This document shows positions 10,363-20,142 of a stretch of DNA of 64,000 nucleotides, piece after piece (within the stretch, counting starts at the first letter, position 1; every line of letters begins with the position of its first letter). The notes beneath the pieces were generated by a model that searched no databases, was not told the DNA's origin, and saw only the letters and a program-made list of their open reading frames with translations. Location of the stretch: the NCBI GenBank assembly GCA_001310415.1, contig BAXE01000005.1, forward strand, positions 62,001-126,000, read 5' to 3'. The stretch is from Enterovibrio sp. JCM 19048. Lineage in GTDB: Bacteria; Pseudomonadota; Gammaproteobacteria; Enterobacterales; Vibrionaceae. The position numbers and the translations under genes were made by a program.

Positions 10363-12543
10363 TTACTCCTTGTGTTGGCTGGCTTGTGCGCGCACGTCGG
10401 TCAGACGCTGGCACAGGCCGTTGATTTCCGGACGGGCAAATAGCTCATCCAGGGTGGCTGAAAGCTTGCGACGCCAGTTCGGGTACTGGTCAACGGTGCC
10501 TGGTACGTTCACCGGTTTGTCCATCTCCAGCCAGTCTTCCAGCTGAAGGCCAAGCAGGGCGCTGCTGCCCGCCGCTAAATGCATTTGCATTGCGTGGGAC
10601 AAGCTTTGGTCCATCGGTACATAGAGGGCATCCTGACCGATATGCTCCGGCAACCAGCCATGCCAGCGGATGCTGTCGAGCATCTTTTGCTTCATTTCAG
10701 CGCGGGCAGTGAAAAGTCCTTCCAGCTGCGCTTCGTCAGGGTAGAGGCCGAGCTCTTTGCCCAGACGCAGGTCGTCGCAATGCCAGAAACCGCGCAGGGT
10801 TGGCATGTCATGGGTACACAGGGTCGCCATGGACTGCACAGGGTAATGCGCCGGGGACAGGTAACCGCCATCTTCCGCTGTTTCGAAGAAGAAGACTTTG
10901 TAAGAGTGCACGCCGCCTTCGAACAATGGTTCGACAATCTCGTCCGGCACAGTGCCCAAATCTTCACCGATGATGCTGCACTGGTTGCGGTGGCTTTCCA
11001 GCGCCAGAATTGCCAGCATCTCTTCCACTGGGTAGTAGAGGTAAGCACCGTCCTGCGCAGAGTCGCCGCGTGGGATCCACCACAGGCGCAGCAGGCCAAG
11101 TACGTGGTCGATACGCAGGGCGCCGCAGTGTTTCATGTTCGCGCGCAGCAAGTCGATGTAAGGGGTGTAAGCGTGCTTGACCAGATAGTCCGGGTTCAGC
11201 GGTGGCAAGCCCCAGTTCTGGCCCAGTGGGCCAAGGATATCTGGTGGTGCGCCGATGCTGGCATCCAGACACAATGCGCCTTCATCTGCCCAGCTTTCTG
11301 CGCCGGAGTCACACACGCCAACTGCCAGATCGCGGTACAGACCAATGTCCATGCCACGGTCGGTAGCGAGTTGCTGCACCGCTGCCAATTGCTCTTCCGC
11401 TAGCCATTGCAGGTACATGTAGAAATGAACCGCATCCTGGTTTTCTTTGATAAACGCCTGAACTGCTGGGTTTGAGAAGTGGCGGTATTTTTCAGGGAAG
11501 ACCGGCCAGCCCCAGATTGCGTCGTCAGTCTTTTTCAGCTCAGCATGCAAAGCATCAAACGCTGCCTGGTGCAGAAGCTCATGCCGCCTTCATCCACGTA
11601 GCGGTTAAAAGATTGCGCACGGTCGGTTTGTTTTGCCAGTTGGCGGGTTTTGAAGGTTTCCCACAGCATTGGCAGCACGCTCATTTTGAGGTCGGCCACT
11701 TCGCTGTAGTTCACCCATTCCGCGTCACGGGCGGCTTTGATGCGCGCCTGGAATTCGGTGCTGCCTACGCGCTGCTGCGCCGCATCACTCAGGCAAATTC
11801 CGCCACGTTAATAACGTCGATGTACAACACGTTCAGCCAACGGCGGGAAGACGGGCTGTATGGCTTGCGCCTTCTGGGTTAGCCGGGAACAGAGAATGAA
11901 TAGGGTTCAGGCCAACAAAATTACCGCCACGGCTGGCAACGTTGCCCACCAGTTGCATCAGATCGCTAAAGTCACCGATGCCCCAGTTTTGTTCGGATTT
12001 CAGGGTGTAAAGCTGAACCGTGGTACCCCACAGTTTTTCGTCTGCATTAAGAGAAGCCTGTTTGTAGCAACTTTTTGGCGCGACGATAACGGTCGAGCTG
12101 AAATCGCTCTTGCGGCGTTTGCGACGCATGGTGAGCTGGTGGTAACCCATTGGCAGTTTTTCTGCCAGACGGAAGACCAGTTTGCCATCCTGCGCGCGGG
12201 TGTCGCTGACTACCTGAGATTCCAGCCAGCCTTCAATCACGTCGCCATTTTCCTGGGTAAGTGACCAGCTGAAATCACCGATACGCACGGTTTTACCCAG
12301 CGTGAGGGTGACATCCACAGGCTGGTCTTCACGCAGCACAACGACCGGCGCCAGCAAATCCTGCTGGTGTTTTCGTTCTGCCGACGCTTCCAGTTTCTCG
12401 TCGTCTCTGGTGTCGTATCCCATCGCAGCCAATAGTTTTACCAGTACGGCATCGCTGACGTTGGTTGGCTCTCCCCAGGCGCTGATGTAGGTATCAGCAA
12501 GCCCGGCGCGGCTTGCTACCGCTTTTAGTTTTTGTGTATCCAT
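10363..12543 (-). CDS. malQ: 4-alpha-glucanotransferase (amylomaltase) MalQ (frame breaks)
   Basis: MalQ transfers maltodextrin segments between chains in the cytoplasm, giving longer dextrins for MalP plus glucose. The span of ~727 codons fits the family. The catalytic blocks are '[15 protein letters not shown]' (Asp nucleophile), '[12 protein letters not shown]' (Glu acid/base) and '[12 protein letters not shown]'. The N-terminal domain begins [20 protein letters not shown]. The middle part, about 11570-11850, is readable only in other frames, where '[17 protein letters not shown]' and '[18 protein letters not shown]' appear; breaks lie near 11570, 11798 and 11850. It lies 49 bp after malP and 5 bp before glgB, so the three genes are an operon. 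Confidence 0.9.
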
Positions 12544-12592
12544 TTCTATTCATTCTCTTAAAGGCAGCCTTTAACAGGCCGCCTGATTAGGC

Positions 12593-15047
12593 TTAAAGGT
12601 TGATTGCTTCCAGTTGCCAGATGGTGTCCACATAGTCGCGGATACTGCGGTCTGAGCTGAACTTGCCTACAGATGCAGCGTTGATGATAGCCATCTCTGA
12701 CCAGTGGCTTTGGTCGCGGTAAGCGCGATCGATATCGGCATGGGCGCGGGCGTAATCGGCGAAGTCAGCCAGCACTAGATACGGGTCGCTGTGCACCAGA
12801 TTGTCCGCAATGCTGGCCAGACGTCCCGGCGCACCCGGTGTCAGCGCATCGCCGTAAAGCATGTCGATGGCATTTTTGATGATAGGGTCGCGGTGGTAGA
12901 TCTCGGCAGGGTGGTAGCCGTTTGCCAGCGCTTCCATCACCTGTTCCACTTCCATACCAAAGATGAAGATGTTGTCGTCGCCCACTTCTTCGCGGATTTC
13001 AACGTTCGCGCCATCCATGGTGCCGATGGTCAGGGCACCGTTCAGCGCCATCTTCATGTTGCCGGTACCGGATGCTTCCTTACCTGCGGTGGAAATCTGC
13101 TCTGAGACATCGGCCGCTGGGATAATGATTTCCGCCAGACTGACGCGGTAATCCGGAATGAACACCACTTTCAGTTTGTCGCCGATGCGTGGGTCATTGT
13201 TGATGGTTTCTGCTGCGCGGTTGATGGCAAAAATGATGTCTTTCGCCAGCGCATAACCCGGCGCTGCTTTCGCCGCGAAGATGAACACGCGAGGGTGAAT
13301 ATCAAAGCCCGGCTCGTTCAGCAGACGCTGGTACAGAGACAGGATGTGCAGCAGGTTCAGGTGCTGGCGCTTGTACTCGTGCAGGCGCTTGATCTGCACA
13401 TCGAAAATCGCATCGGTGTTCAGGGTGATACCCATGTTGGCAGAAACCCAGTCAGCCAGACGCTGTTTGTTCTGTTTCTTCACCGCCATGAATTGCTTCT
13501 GGAATTTCTTGTTACCTGCCAGTTTGTTGAGGCTACCCAGCAGATCCAGATCTTTCGCCCAGTCGCCTTCCACGTGCTGGTTGATCAGTGAAGAGAGCGC
13601 AGGGTTACAGAACTTCAGCCAGCGGCGTGGGGTAATGCCGTTGGTCACGTTCAGCAGACGGCTCGGGTACAGGGCATTGAACTCTGGGAACAGGTCGCGT
13701 TTCACCAGATCTGAGTGCAGCGCTGCCACACCATTCACCGCGTAGGATGACGCGACACACAGGTTCGCCATGCGCACCATTTGCTGCTCGCCTTCCTGGA
13801 TCAGTGACAGCTTACGCAGCTTCTCCACATCGCCCGGCCACTTGGCTTTCACTTCGGTCAGCATCTGTGTGTTGATTTGGAAGATGATCTCCATGTGACG
13901 CGGTAACAAACGACCCATCAGTTCCGCACTCCATGTCTCCAGTGCTTCCGGCAACAGGGTGTGGTTGGTGTAAGCGAAGGTGTGGCTACAGATGTGCCAT
14001 GCTTTGTCCCAGCTAAAGCCGTGGTCGTCCATCAATACGCGCATCAGCTCTGGAATGGCGATGGTCGGGTGGGTGTCATTCAGCTGGATGGTTTCAAATT
14101 CAGACAGGGATTCCAACGAACGGCCAAGGGAAAGGTGGCGGCGCAGGATATCGGCCACTGAACAGGCACAGTGGAAGTATTGCTGCATCAGGCGCAGCAC
14201 TTTGCCTTGTTCGTGGTTGTCGTTTGGATACAGTACTTTGGTCAGGTTCGCGGCTTCCAGTTCGCTGAACTGGGCATTGACGTAATCGCCATCGTTAAAA
14301 CGTGCCAGATCGAACGGCGCTGGCGCGTGACATTCCCACAGACGCAGCGGGTAGGTGCTGTTGTTCTTGTAGCCGACAACCGGGATATCCCAAGCGCGGC
14401 CTTCTACCTGCAGGGCTGGTTGCCAGCGGCGCAGGGTGTTGCCTTCTTCATCCAGGTAGGTTTCAACGCTGCCCCAGAAGCCGATTTTTTGCGTCAATTC
14501 AGGACGTGCCACTTCGCACGGGTAACCTTCCATGCCTTTCCATGCATCCGGCGCTTCTTTTTGTTCGCCATTTTCGAATGACTGGCGGAACAGACCGTAC
14601 TCGTAATGCAGGCCGTAACCGACAGCAGGGAATTCCTGCGCTACCAGCGAATCCATAAAGCAGGCGGCGAGACGGCCAAGGCCACCATTGCCCAGTGCTG
14701 GGTCGCGTTCTTCTTCCAGAAGATCAGTCAGGTTCAGGCCAAATTCCGCCATCACGTCAGTGACTTCTGGGTAGATATCGAGCGCGATCAGGTTGTTACC
14801 TGTCATACGACCGATCAGGAATTCCATAGAGAGGTAGTTAACTTTCTTGGCGTTTTTCTTGTTCAGTGCGGCTTCTGTTTCTGCCAGATTGCCGATGTTC
14901 ATGTCGCTCAGGCTTCGCCATTGCCAGGTACCAGCCGCGGGTAGTCGCGTTTTCAGGTAGCTGCGCATAGGTATTGGTCAGATGTGCCAATACGCTTTTC
15001 TTGAATTCTTCTTTATCGAACACAGCCGCTTGGGTTTGAGTTCTCAT
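12593..15047 (-). CDS. malP: Maltodextrin/glycogen phosphorylase MalP (one frame break near the N-terminus)
   Basis: This GT35 phosphorylase releases glucose-1-phosphate from maltodextrins with pyridoxal phosphate as cofactor. About 818 residues are recovered. The PLP-lysine block 'EASGTGNMKMALNGALTIG' is present, as are 'YLSMEFLIGR', 'GNGGLGRLAACF' and 'NDTHPTIAIPELMR'. The N-terminal ~50 residues (MRTQTQAAVFDKEEFKKSVL) lie in another frame; the break is near 14910-14920. The ATG at 15047 is chosen because it gives the family N-terminus. The promoter region upstream (15048-15449) contains MalT-type boxes, and the gene heads the malP-malQ-glgB operon. Confidence 0.92.
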
Positions 15048-15153
15048 GCTATTGCCTCTTCTCGTCATTTAAGGGGAGCAGTGTTGAAAGTTCTAATTTG
15101 GTTTTGGGCGTCTAATTCACTGATACCAGTTTGCTATGGCGGATAGGGCGCTT

Positions 15154-15163
15154 CATCCTCCCC
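15154..15163 (-). promoter_or_regulatory. MalT box upstream of malP
   Basis: On the minus strand the sequence reads GGGGAGGATG, a near-perfect MalT box, about 107 bp upstream of the malP start and oriented with it. It is the best single match to the MalT consensus in the window. Confidence 0.6.
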
Positions 15164-15189
15164 GAAAAACAAACTTAGGATGAGAAATT

Positions 15190-15428
15190 GGGGCGTAGCG
15201 GATTGTTGTTATTCGGCTCACAAAAGATGGGGAAGCGGCCAGAAAAAGTGGGATCTATTACGGATTTAGGGGGGCGTAGCGCGGAAAAAAGTTTTGTCGG
15301 GCTAAAGAGATTGGTGCTGGTAGCCGGAAATTTGCTTGAGTGACGGAAGATGGACGCCGGGCAGGCGTAGAGGGGGTGGAGGCATTGGAGGAGGCGTGGT
15401 GAGTTTCAACCACGCCTTTTGCTACGCC
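15190..15428. promoter_or_regulatory. Cluster of four GGCGTAG heptamers in the malT-malP intergenic region
   Basis: GGCGTAG occurs at 15192-15198, 15273-15279 and 15364-15370, and in reverse at 15422-15428. The first two share the longer GGGGCGTAGCG. The third is followed by GGGGGTGGAGGC and GGAGGAGG, which also resemble MalT boxes. Three more heptamers lie upstream of lamB. A MalT-binding role is inferred from this sharing. The rest of 15048-15449 holds the malP leader and a hairpin at 15392-15420. Confidence 0.45.
15392..15420. terminator. Hairpin downstream of malT
   Basis: AGGCGTGGT and ACCACGCCT form a perfect 9-bp stem with an 8-base loop, 30 bp beyond the malT stop. The T tail (TTT) is on the plus strand, while on the minus strand, the direction of malT, the stem is followed by CCTCC. 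It may therefore be an imperfect terminator or a structural element of the malP control region. Confidence 0.45.
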
Positions 15429-15449
15429 TGTGGGGATTTTCTGCTGCGT

Positions 15450-18143
15450 TTAGAAATGAATCGCTTTGATCAGGCGATCTGCAATCGCAATAGCCTGTTC
15501 ACGGTTGGCGATTTGCATTTTCTGGTAGAGGTTGCGGATATGGGTTTTGATGGTGGTCGGTGCCACATCCAGCTCTGAGGAGATCTGGTCGTTGCTGAAA
15601 CCGGAATAGATCAGCCCCAGCACCTGCCACTCCCTTAACGTCAGCGGACTGGTACGCACCGCTTCCGGCAGGCTATCGCTTGCCAGCAGTTTTTCTACCA
15701 GCGTTTCGTCAAAATGCACCGCACGTGAAAGGTTGTTCTGGTGCATGGATTCGAGCAGCGTGCGGATCTGGTGGCGCACCAACTGGTCGACGTTGCTTTG
15801 GCGCGACAAACGGTTAAGCACAGGTTGCAGGTAAACGCGGTCAAGGTAGAAGCAGACCGTCATTCCCGTTGAGGTGGATAGGTTAATCGCTTCTGTCAGG
15901 ATCACCTCCGCATCTTCCTGCTGGCCAGATTTTTCCAGCACTGCGCTCAGCAGGGTGAGGTTGCGCTGCATATCTGCAATCAGTTCCAACTCACGGCTGA
16001 CCTGCAAGATATGGGTCAATATGGCCTGCGCTTCGTCGTAATTGCCGCAGATAAAATGGGCGCGTGCCAGATTACGGTGCTGCAATTGCAGGAAGTGGTT
16101 GGTCGCAGTTGCCGGGGTCTCGGCGGTTTTCAGCCAAAGTGCTGCGCGATCCTGTTCTTCGCGCATTTGCCACAACACCAGTTGCGCCATATAAACATTG
16201 GCACGCCAGTCGAGGTGACACTCCTCCTGCTCCAGCAGCTTTTCACACTGATCCAGATGACGTTCCGCTTTGTCTAGTTCTCCACGCGCAAGAAAGACTT
16301 TCGCCAACGTGGTGTAGGCAGGCAGGGAGCGGGTGGTGTCGTAGTAGGACATCACATCCAGACTCTGGTTAGCCAGCGCTTCGGCTTCATCCAGACGGTT
16401 CAGCCCCCAAAGCACCTGTGCGCGCAGACGCAGCATGAACTCGTGCATTGGCACTTGCTCAAGGTGGTACTGCTTCACCAGGGTTTCGGCTTTATCGAGA
16501 ATTTCCAGCCCCGAATGCGGTGCGCCCCGGGCGGTGTCAATCTCGCACTGTTGCAGTAGCGCCCACAACGCCTGATGGTAAACCTCGTGCTGGCGCGCCA
16601 GTTTCTCGGTCTGTTGCATCAGCGGAAGCGCGCGGCTCAACTGGCCGAGGCAGTGGTGCACCTCACCGACCACGGAGGTGGCAACAATGCGTGAGTGGAA
16701 GGTGTTCGACGGCAGTTGCTCGAAGGCGCGTTCACTCAGTTCCAGCGCACGCTCTGCATGGTTCTGGTTGATAGCAACCTGCGCCAGCAGGGCATCAAAC
16801 TCACCCTGCTCGGTGCTTTTCAGGGTGATATCTCGGGCAGCCATTTCCTGCATGCCCTGTTCCAGCAATTCACCCACTTCATTGTACTGGTGCTGTGCCT
16901 GAGCCAGCCACGCACGCAGCAGAACCAGCGGCGGCTGGCTATAAAGCTCGTCATCACTCAGGGTTTTCAGCGCCGCACTCAACAGGCGTATATTGCCATG
17001 GTTAAACAGATACCAGCCGTGGTTAAGCAGCACTTTTACGCGAAGGGCTGTGTCTTTCGCTTCCATGGCACAGGCAAGCGCCTGTTTCGGGTTGTTGGTG
17101 GTCAGCCATGCGTTGACGGCGCGTTCACGTAGCGCATCTTCCATACCTGGGATCAGGCGCTGGCGCTGGTGGCTGAGAAATTCACCAAACAGGTTGTGGA
17201 AGCGGTACCACTGCTCGTCGGCATCCACAGCGTTGATAAACAGGCCGTGGCGGTTGAAGTTGGTCAGGCGGGCAAGGGCGTCATCCCTTCCGGTCACCAT
17301 GCTGACAATTTCAGGGTTGAAGCGATCCAATACCGAGCACTGCATCAAAAACTCGCGGCTTTCCTCGTCAAGCAGGTCGAACACTTCTTCGGCCAGATAA
17401 TCCCAAAGGTGGGTAAGGGTGATGGAATCTGACAGTGTCGGAATGGCGCGGGATGCTGCGCATTCAATGCAATCAGTTGCAATGCTGAAGGCCAGCCTTC
17501 CACCTGCGCCCGGAATGCACGGTTGATTTCTTCATCGGCAAGCTTGGTATTGAACTGGCTCAGGAAACGGTGGGTTTCTTCGTCATCAAACGCCAGCGCG
17601 GTGTTATCCACTTCGAGTAATTGGCAACGGACACGCAGGTTCGCAATGCCAGAGGTGGCTGTGTGCGGGAGGTGATCACCAGCGTCAGGTTTGCGGCATG
17701 TGCTTGATGAAGTGGCTGACTGCGCTGTGAATGTCAGCATCGTCAATCAGGTGGTAGTCATCCAGCACCAGATAAGCCTTTTCCTGCCAAGGGGCAATTT
17801 CTGCAAACAGTTGGGTAAAGAGGCTTTTCAGGTTACCAAACTGGCTGCGCTGCACCATGGCAGCAGTTTTTGGGCAGCTGTCATTGGTCGCTTTATTAAG
17901 CGCACCGATAAAGTAGTTGGCAAAGGAAAACGGGTCGTTGTCCGATTCATCAATACTGAACCAACCCACATTGTCGCAGCCGGACAGCCACTGGGCGGCC
18001 ATGGTGGTTTTGCCGAAACCGGCTGGCGATTGGAACAGCACCAAACGGTAGTGGTGTCCTTGTTCAAGTTCGGTAAGTAGTCGTGCGCGTTGGATTGACT
18101 TGTGCAGTGGGGCTGGTGTAGTCAGCTTGGACGGTATCCACAT
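15450..18143 (-). CDS. malT: Maltose regulon activator MalT (LuxR/STAND family; frame breaks)
   Basis: MalT is the ATP- and maltotriose-dependent activator of maltose genes. The ~898-residue product starts MWIPSKLTTPAPLHKSI and carries a Walker A motif 'SPAGFGKTTMAAQWL' near residue 45. It also has a 'YLVLDDYHLI' Walker B-like strand, a long TPR-like sensor region and a C-terminal LuxR-type helix-turn-helix ('LTLREWQVLGLIYSGFSNDQIS...IKTHIRNLYQK'). Frames change near 17700 and 17370-17430, where 'ANLRVRCQLLEVDNTALAFDDEE' and 'VEGWPSALQLIALNAQH' are conserved. It lies upstream of malP in the same orientation; in E. coli malT and malPQ are divergent. Candidate targets in this window are lamB-malM and malPQ-glgB. 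Confidence 0.92.
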
Positions 18144-18639
18144 ATGAAAAGTACATCCTGATACGGTCTGGATGGTGCGGTGTTGCGGGGCAAACGGGCC
18201 ATCCAGAGAAAATACAAACTAGATTTGCGAGCATTATCTGATAGTTGGAAAGGTGCCACACATGATGGGGATTTGAACTGGGATCTGGATCAGCAAAATG
18301 CGTCAAATGTAGAACTTGACGTCTATTTTTCCGACAGAGTCCAAAAAATAGGCCGTTAGGGTGCAGTGTATTGTAACAGCGTTGATACAAACAAACGCGG
18401 GCTGAAACAGGTTCAGCCTCAAAGTGAATACAGGAGAAAGCAGTCATCGATAAGGGGGATGTCAGCCAATACCAGTCCCCACTTGGGATCATCATCTTTT
18501 ACAGGTCTGAATCTAAAGTGAGAAGTCGTCATAAAGTGAGACATTTACCTTGCTGAGGTGAAATCTTAGTGATATTTTGCGCGCCAATTTGGGAGCTATA
18601 TCACTTAAAACCCAATTTTTCAGCCAAGGATAATAAAGA
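18144..18639. other. Intergenic region between malT and the Tad locus
   Basis: This 496-bp gap separates the divergent malT and flp genes and holds no convincing gene. A direct 10-bp repeat TAAAGTGAGA occurs at 18514-18523 and 18532-18541, 18 bp apart and about 100 bp before flp; it could be an operator for the pilus operon. A weaker hairpin, GGCTGAA/TTCAGCC at 18400-18418 with a T-rich flank on the minus strand, could end a short minus-strand transcript. The flp start is preceded by AAGGATAATAAAGA. Confidence 0.4.
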
Positions 18640-18852
18640 ATGTTGACAAAACTATTTGTAAAAGCATCCGTAGCCGCTCAAAGCTACAAAAAAGATGAAG
18701 CTGGTGTAACGGCTATCGAATACGGCCTGATTGCTGCAGCAATCGCAGGTGTTGTTGCTGTTGCTTTCGGTACTGGCGACTCTGGCATTTCCGGCGCACT
18801 GAGTGATGTATTTGAAAAAATCCAAACTAGCTTGACCGGTAAATCAGCCTAA
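18640..18852 (+). CDS. flp: Flp family type IVb pilin
   Basis: Flp is the major subunit of the Tad (tight adherence) pilus. The 70-residue precursor has a basic leader with the processing site G22/V23 in 'DEAGVTAIEYGLIAAAIAG'. It has Glu at mature position 5 and Tyr at position 6, the hallmark of Flp pilins, followed by a hydrophobic helix that anchors and assembles the subunit. A ribosome site AAGGA lies upstream. It is the first gene of a complete tad cluster. Only one flp copy is present, whereas some tad loci have two. Confidence 0.95.
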   Translation: MLTKLFVKASVAAQSYKKDEAGVTAIEYGLIAAAIAGVVAVAFGTGDSGISGALSDVFEKIQTSLTGKSA

Positions 18853-18880
18853 GCGGTTAACAAGGATCTAAGGATCTTTA

Positions 18881-19321
18881 ATGCTGAGCCCAATTGAATG
18901 GCTGATGTCACTGTTGGCCATTCTCTTATTCCTCACTGCGGTGAGTGATTGTAAATACCGAAGAATACCCAACTCCCTTTGTATTGTTACTGCGCTGTTT
19001 TGCGGCGGCCTGATGGTTGCTAACGACCAGTGGAGCAATATGTTTCACCCCTTCGCTGTGATGGCAATCGGTGTGCTGTTGAGCCACTACCGCATTCTGG
19101 GAGGCGGAGATAGCAAACTTCTTGCTGCCTATTCTTTGGCGATTCCCTCTAACTTTCTATCCACTACTGTCCTCATCATCGCGCTGCTGGGTGGTTTTAT
19201 CAGCCTGTTTTATGTCATCCGGACAAGGTTGTTTAAAAAACCTGCCAGAGGCATCCCGTATGGGATTGCGATAAGCCTGGGTTGTAGTTTGAGTATCCTT
19301 GCTGCCATAGGGACACCATGA
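18881..19321 (+). CDS. tadV: Prepilin peptidase TadV/CpaA (A24 family)
   Basis: TadV is the inner-membrane aspartyl peptidase that removes the Flp leader. The 146-residue protein has about four to five hydrophobic segments and the two catalytic Asp contexts: 'SDCKYRRIPN' near residue 24 and 'GGGDSKLLAA' near residue 72, matching the GxGD motif of the family. It lacks the N-terminal methyltransferase domain of PilD. It starts at an ATG after AAGGATCT and overlaps rcpC by four bases (ATGA). Confidence 0.92.
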   Translation: MLSPIEWLMSLLAILLFLTAVSDCKYRRIPNSLCIVTALFCGGLMVANDQWSNMFHPFAVMAIGVLLSHYRILGGGDSKLLAAYSLAIPSNFLSTTVLIIALLGGFISLFYVIRTRLFKKPARGIPYGIAISLGCSLSILAAIGTP

Positions 19322-20124
19322 AAAAAGTTGTGATTTTGAGCCTTGCTGTTGGGGCGATTTTGTTTGGCTTGTATGGCCTTGCCGGAAATCTGGCGAAAAA
19401 CGCTGAAACACAGTCTGCCGTGGCGGGTCAGCCTGCCCAAGAGAGCACGTTGACGGTCTGGCAACTCAATCAGCCGGTAACGCGCGGCCAGGAGGTCAAG
19501 CGTTCCCACTTCAAAGTCACCAATATGCCAAAGTCACAGGCAAACGAACTGGGTGTAAATCAGGATATGACCCTGGACTATGAGCAAGGTGCCGTGTACG
19601 AATCCTCACTGGAAGCGGGCGCTGTCGCGTTTGCTGATGTGATGGTCAACCCCGAAGATGAGCAATATATCGACCTGATCATTGCCAAAGAGCGTGTGCC
19701 CTACGCGATTCAGGTGTCGCCTGAATCTGTGATTGGCGGCGTGATCACGAATGGCTCTAAAGTCGATATCCTGGCGCTTTCCCTGCCAAGTGCTTTCTCG
19801 ATGGATGCTTCCGAAGCGTCTACCGAAAGTAAGCGCAATATGTACGTCACGCCCGTACTCACTGGCGTAAAAGTCCTCAAAGTGGATAAACAGCTTATTC
19901 CCGGTTCCCGCAATGAAACGGGTACCACGGAAGTGAACCTCATCCTGGAACTCACCCGCAAGCAAGTCGCAACACTTACCGTTGCAAAACGAATCTCAGA
20001 AATTGAAGTACACAAATCGATTGGTGAATACCAAAAGGCTGACTTACACGCCGATGCCGGAGACGTGTTGAGCAACTTTAAATCGGTTGTCGAATACCGC
20101 GCAGAGTCAGTAACGATTAATTAA
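19318..20124 (+). CDS. rcpC: Flp pilus assembly protein RcpC/CpaB
   Basis: RcpC/CpaB is a periplasmic or envelope protein that works with the RcpA secretin in Tad pilus assembly. The 268-residue product has an N-terminal membrane segment (VVILSLAVGAILFGLYGLAG). An SAF-like domain follows ('QPVTRGQEVKRSHFKV...'), then a C-terminal region with 'VTPVLTGVKVLKVDKQL' typical of the family. The frame is intact. It overlaps tadV by four bases and is followed 18 bp later by rcpA. Confidence 0.88.
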   Translation: MKKVVILSLAVGAILFGLYGLAGNLAKNAETQSAVAGQPAQESTLTVWQLNQPVTRGQEVKRSHFKVTNMPKSQANELGVNQDMTLDYEQGAVYESSLEAGAVAFADVMVNPEDEQYIDLIIAKERVPYAIQVSPESVIGGVITNGSKVDILALSLPSAFSMDASEASTESKRNMYVTPVLTGVKVLKVDKQLIPGSRNETGTTEVNLILELTRKQVATLTVAKRISEIEVHKSIGEYQKADLHADAGDVLSNFKSVVEYRAESVTIN

Positions 20125-20142
20125 TCACGGGTGTGCCTTTCC

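Noticed and set aside
18064..18495. 143-residue minus-strand frame upstream of malT
   Set aside because: It overlaps the conserved malT N-terminus in another frame and has no family features; the MalT start MWIPSKL is well supported.
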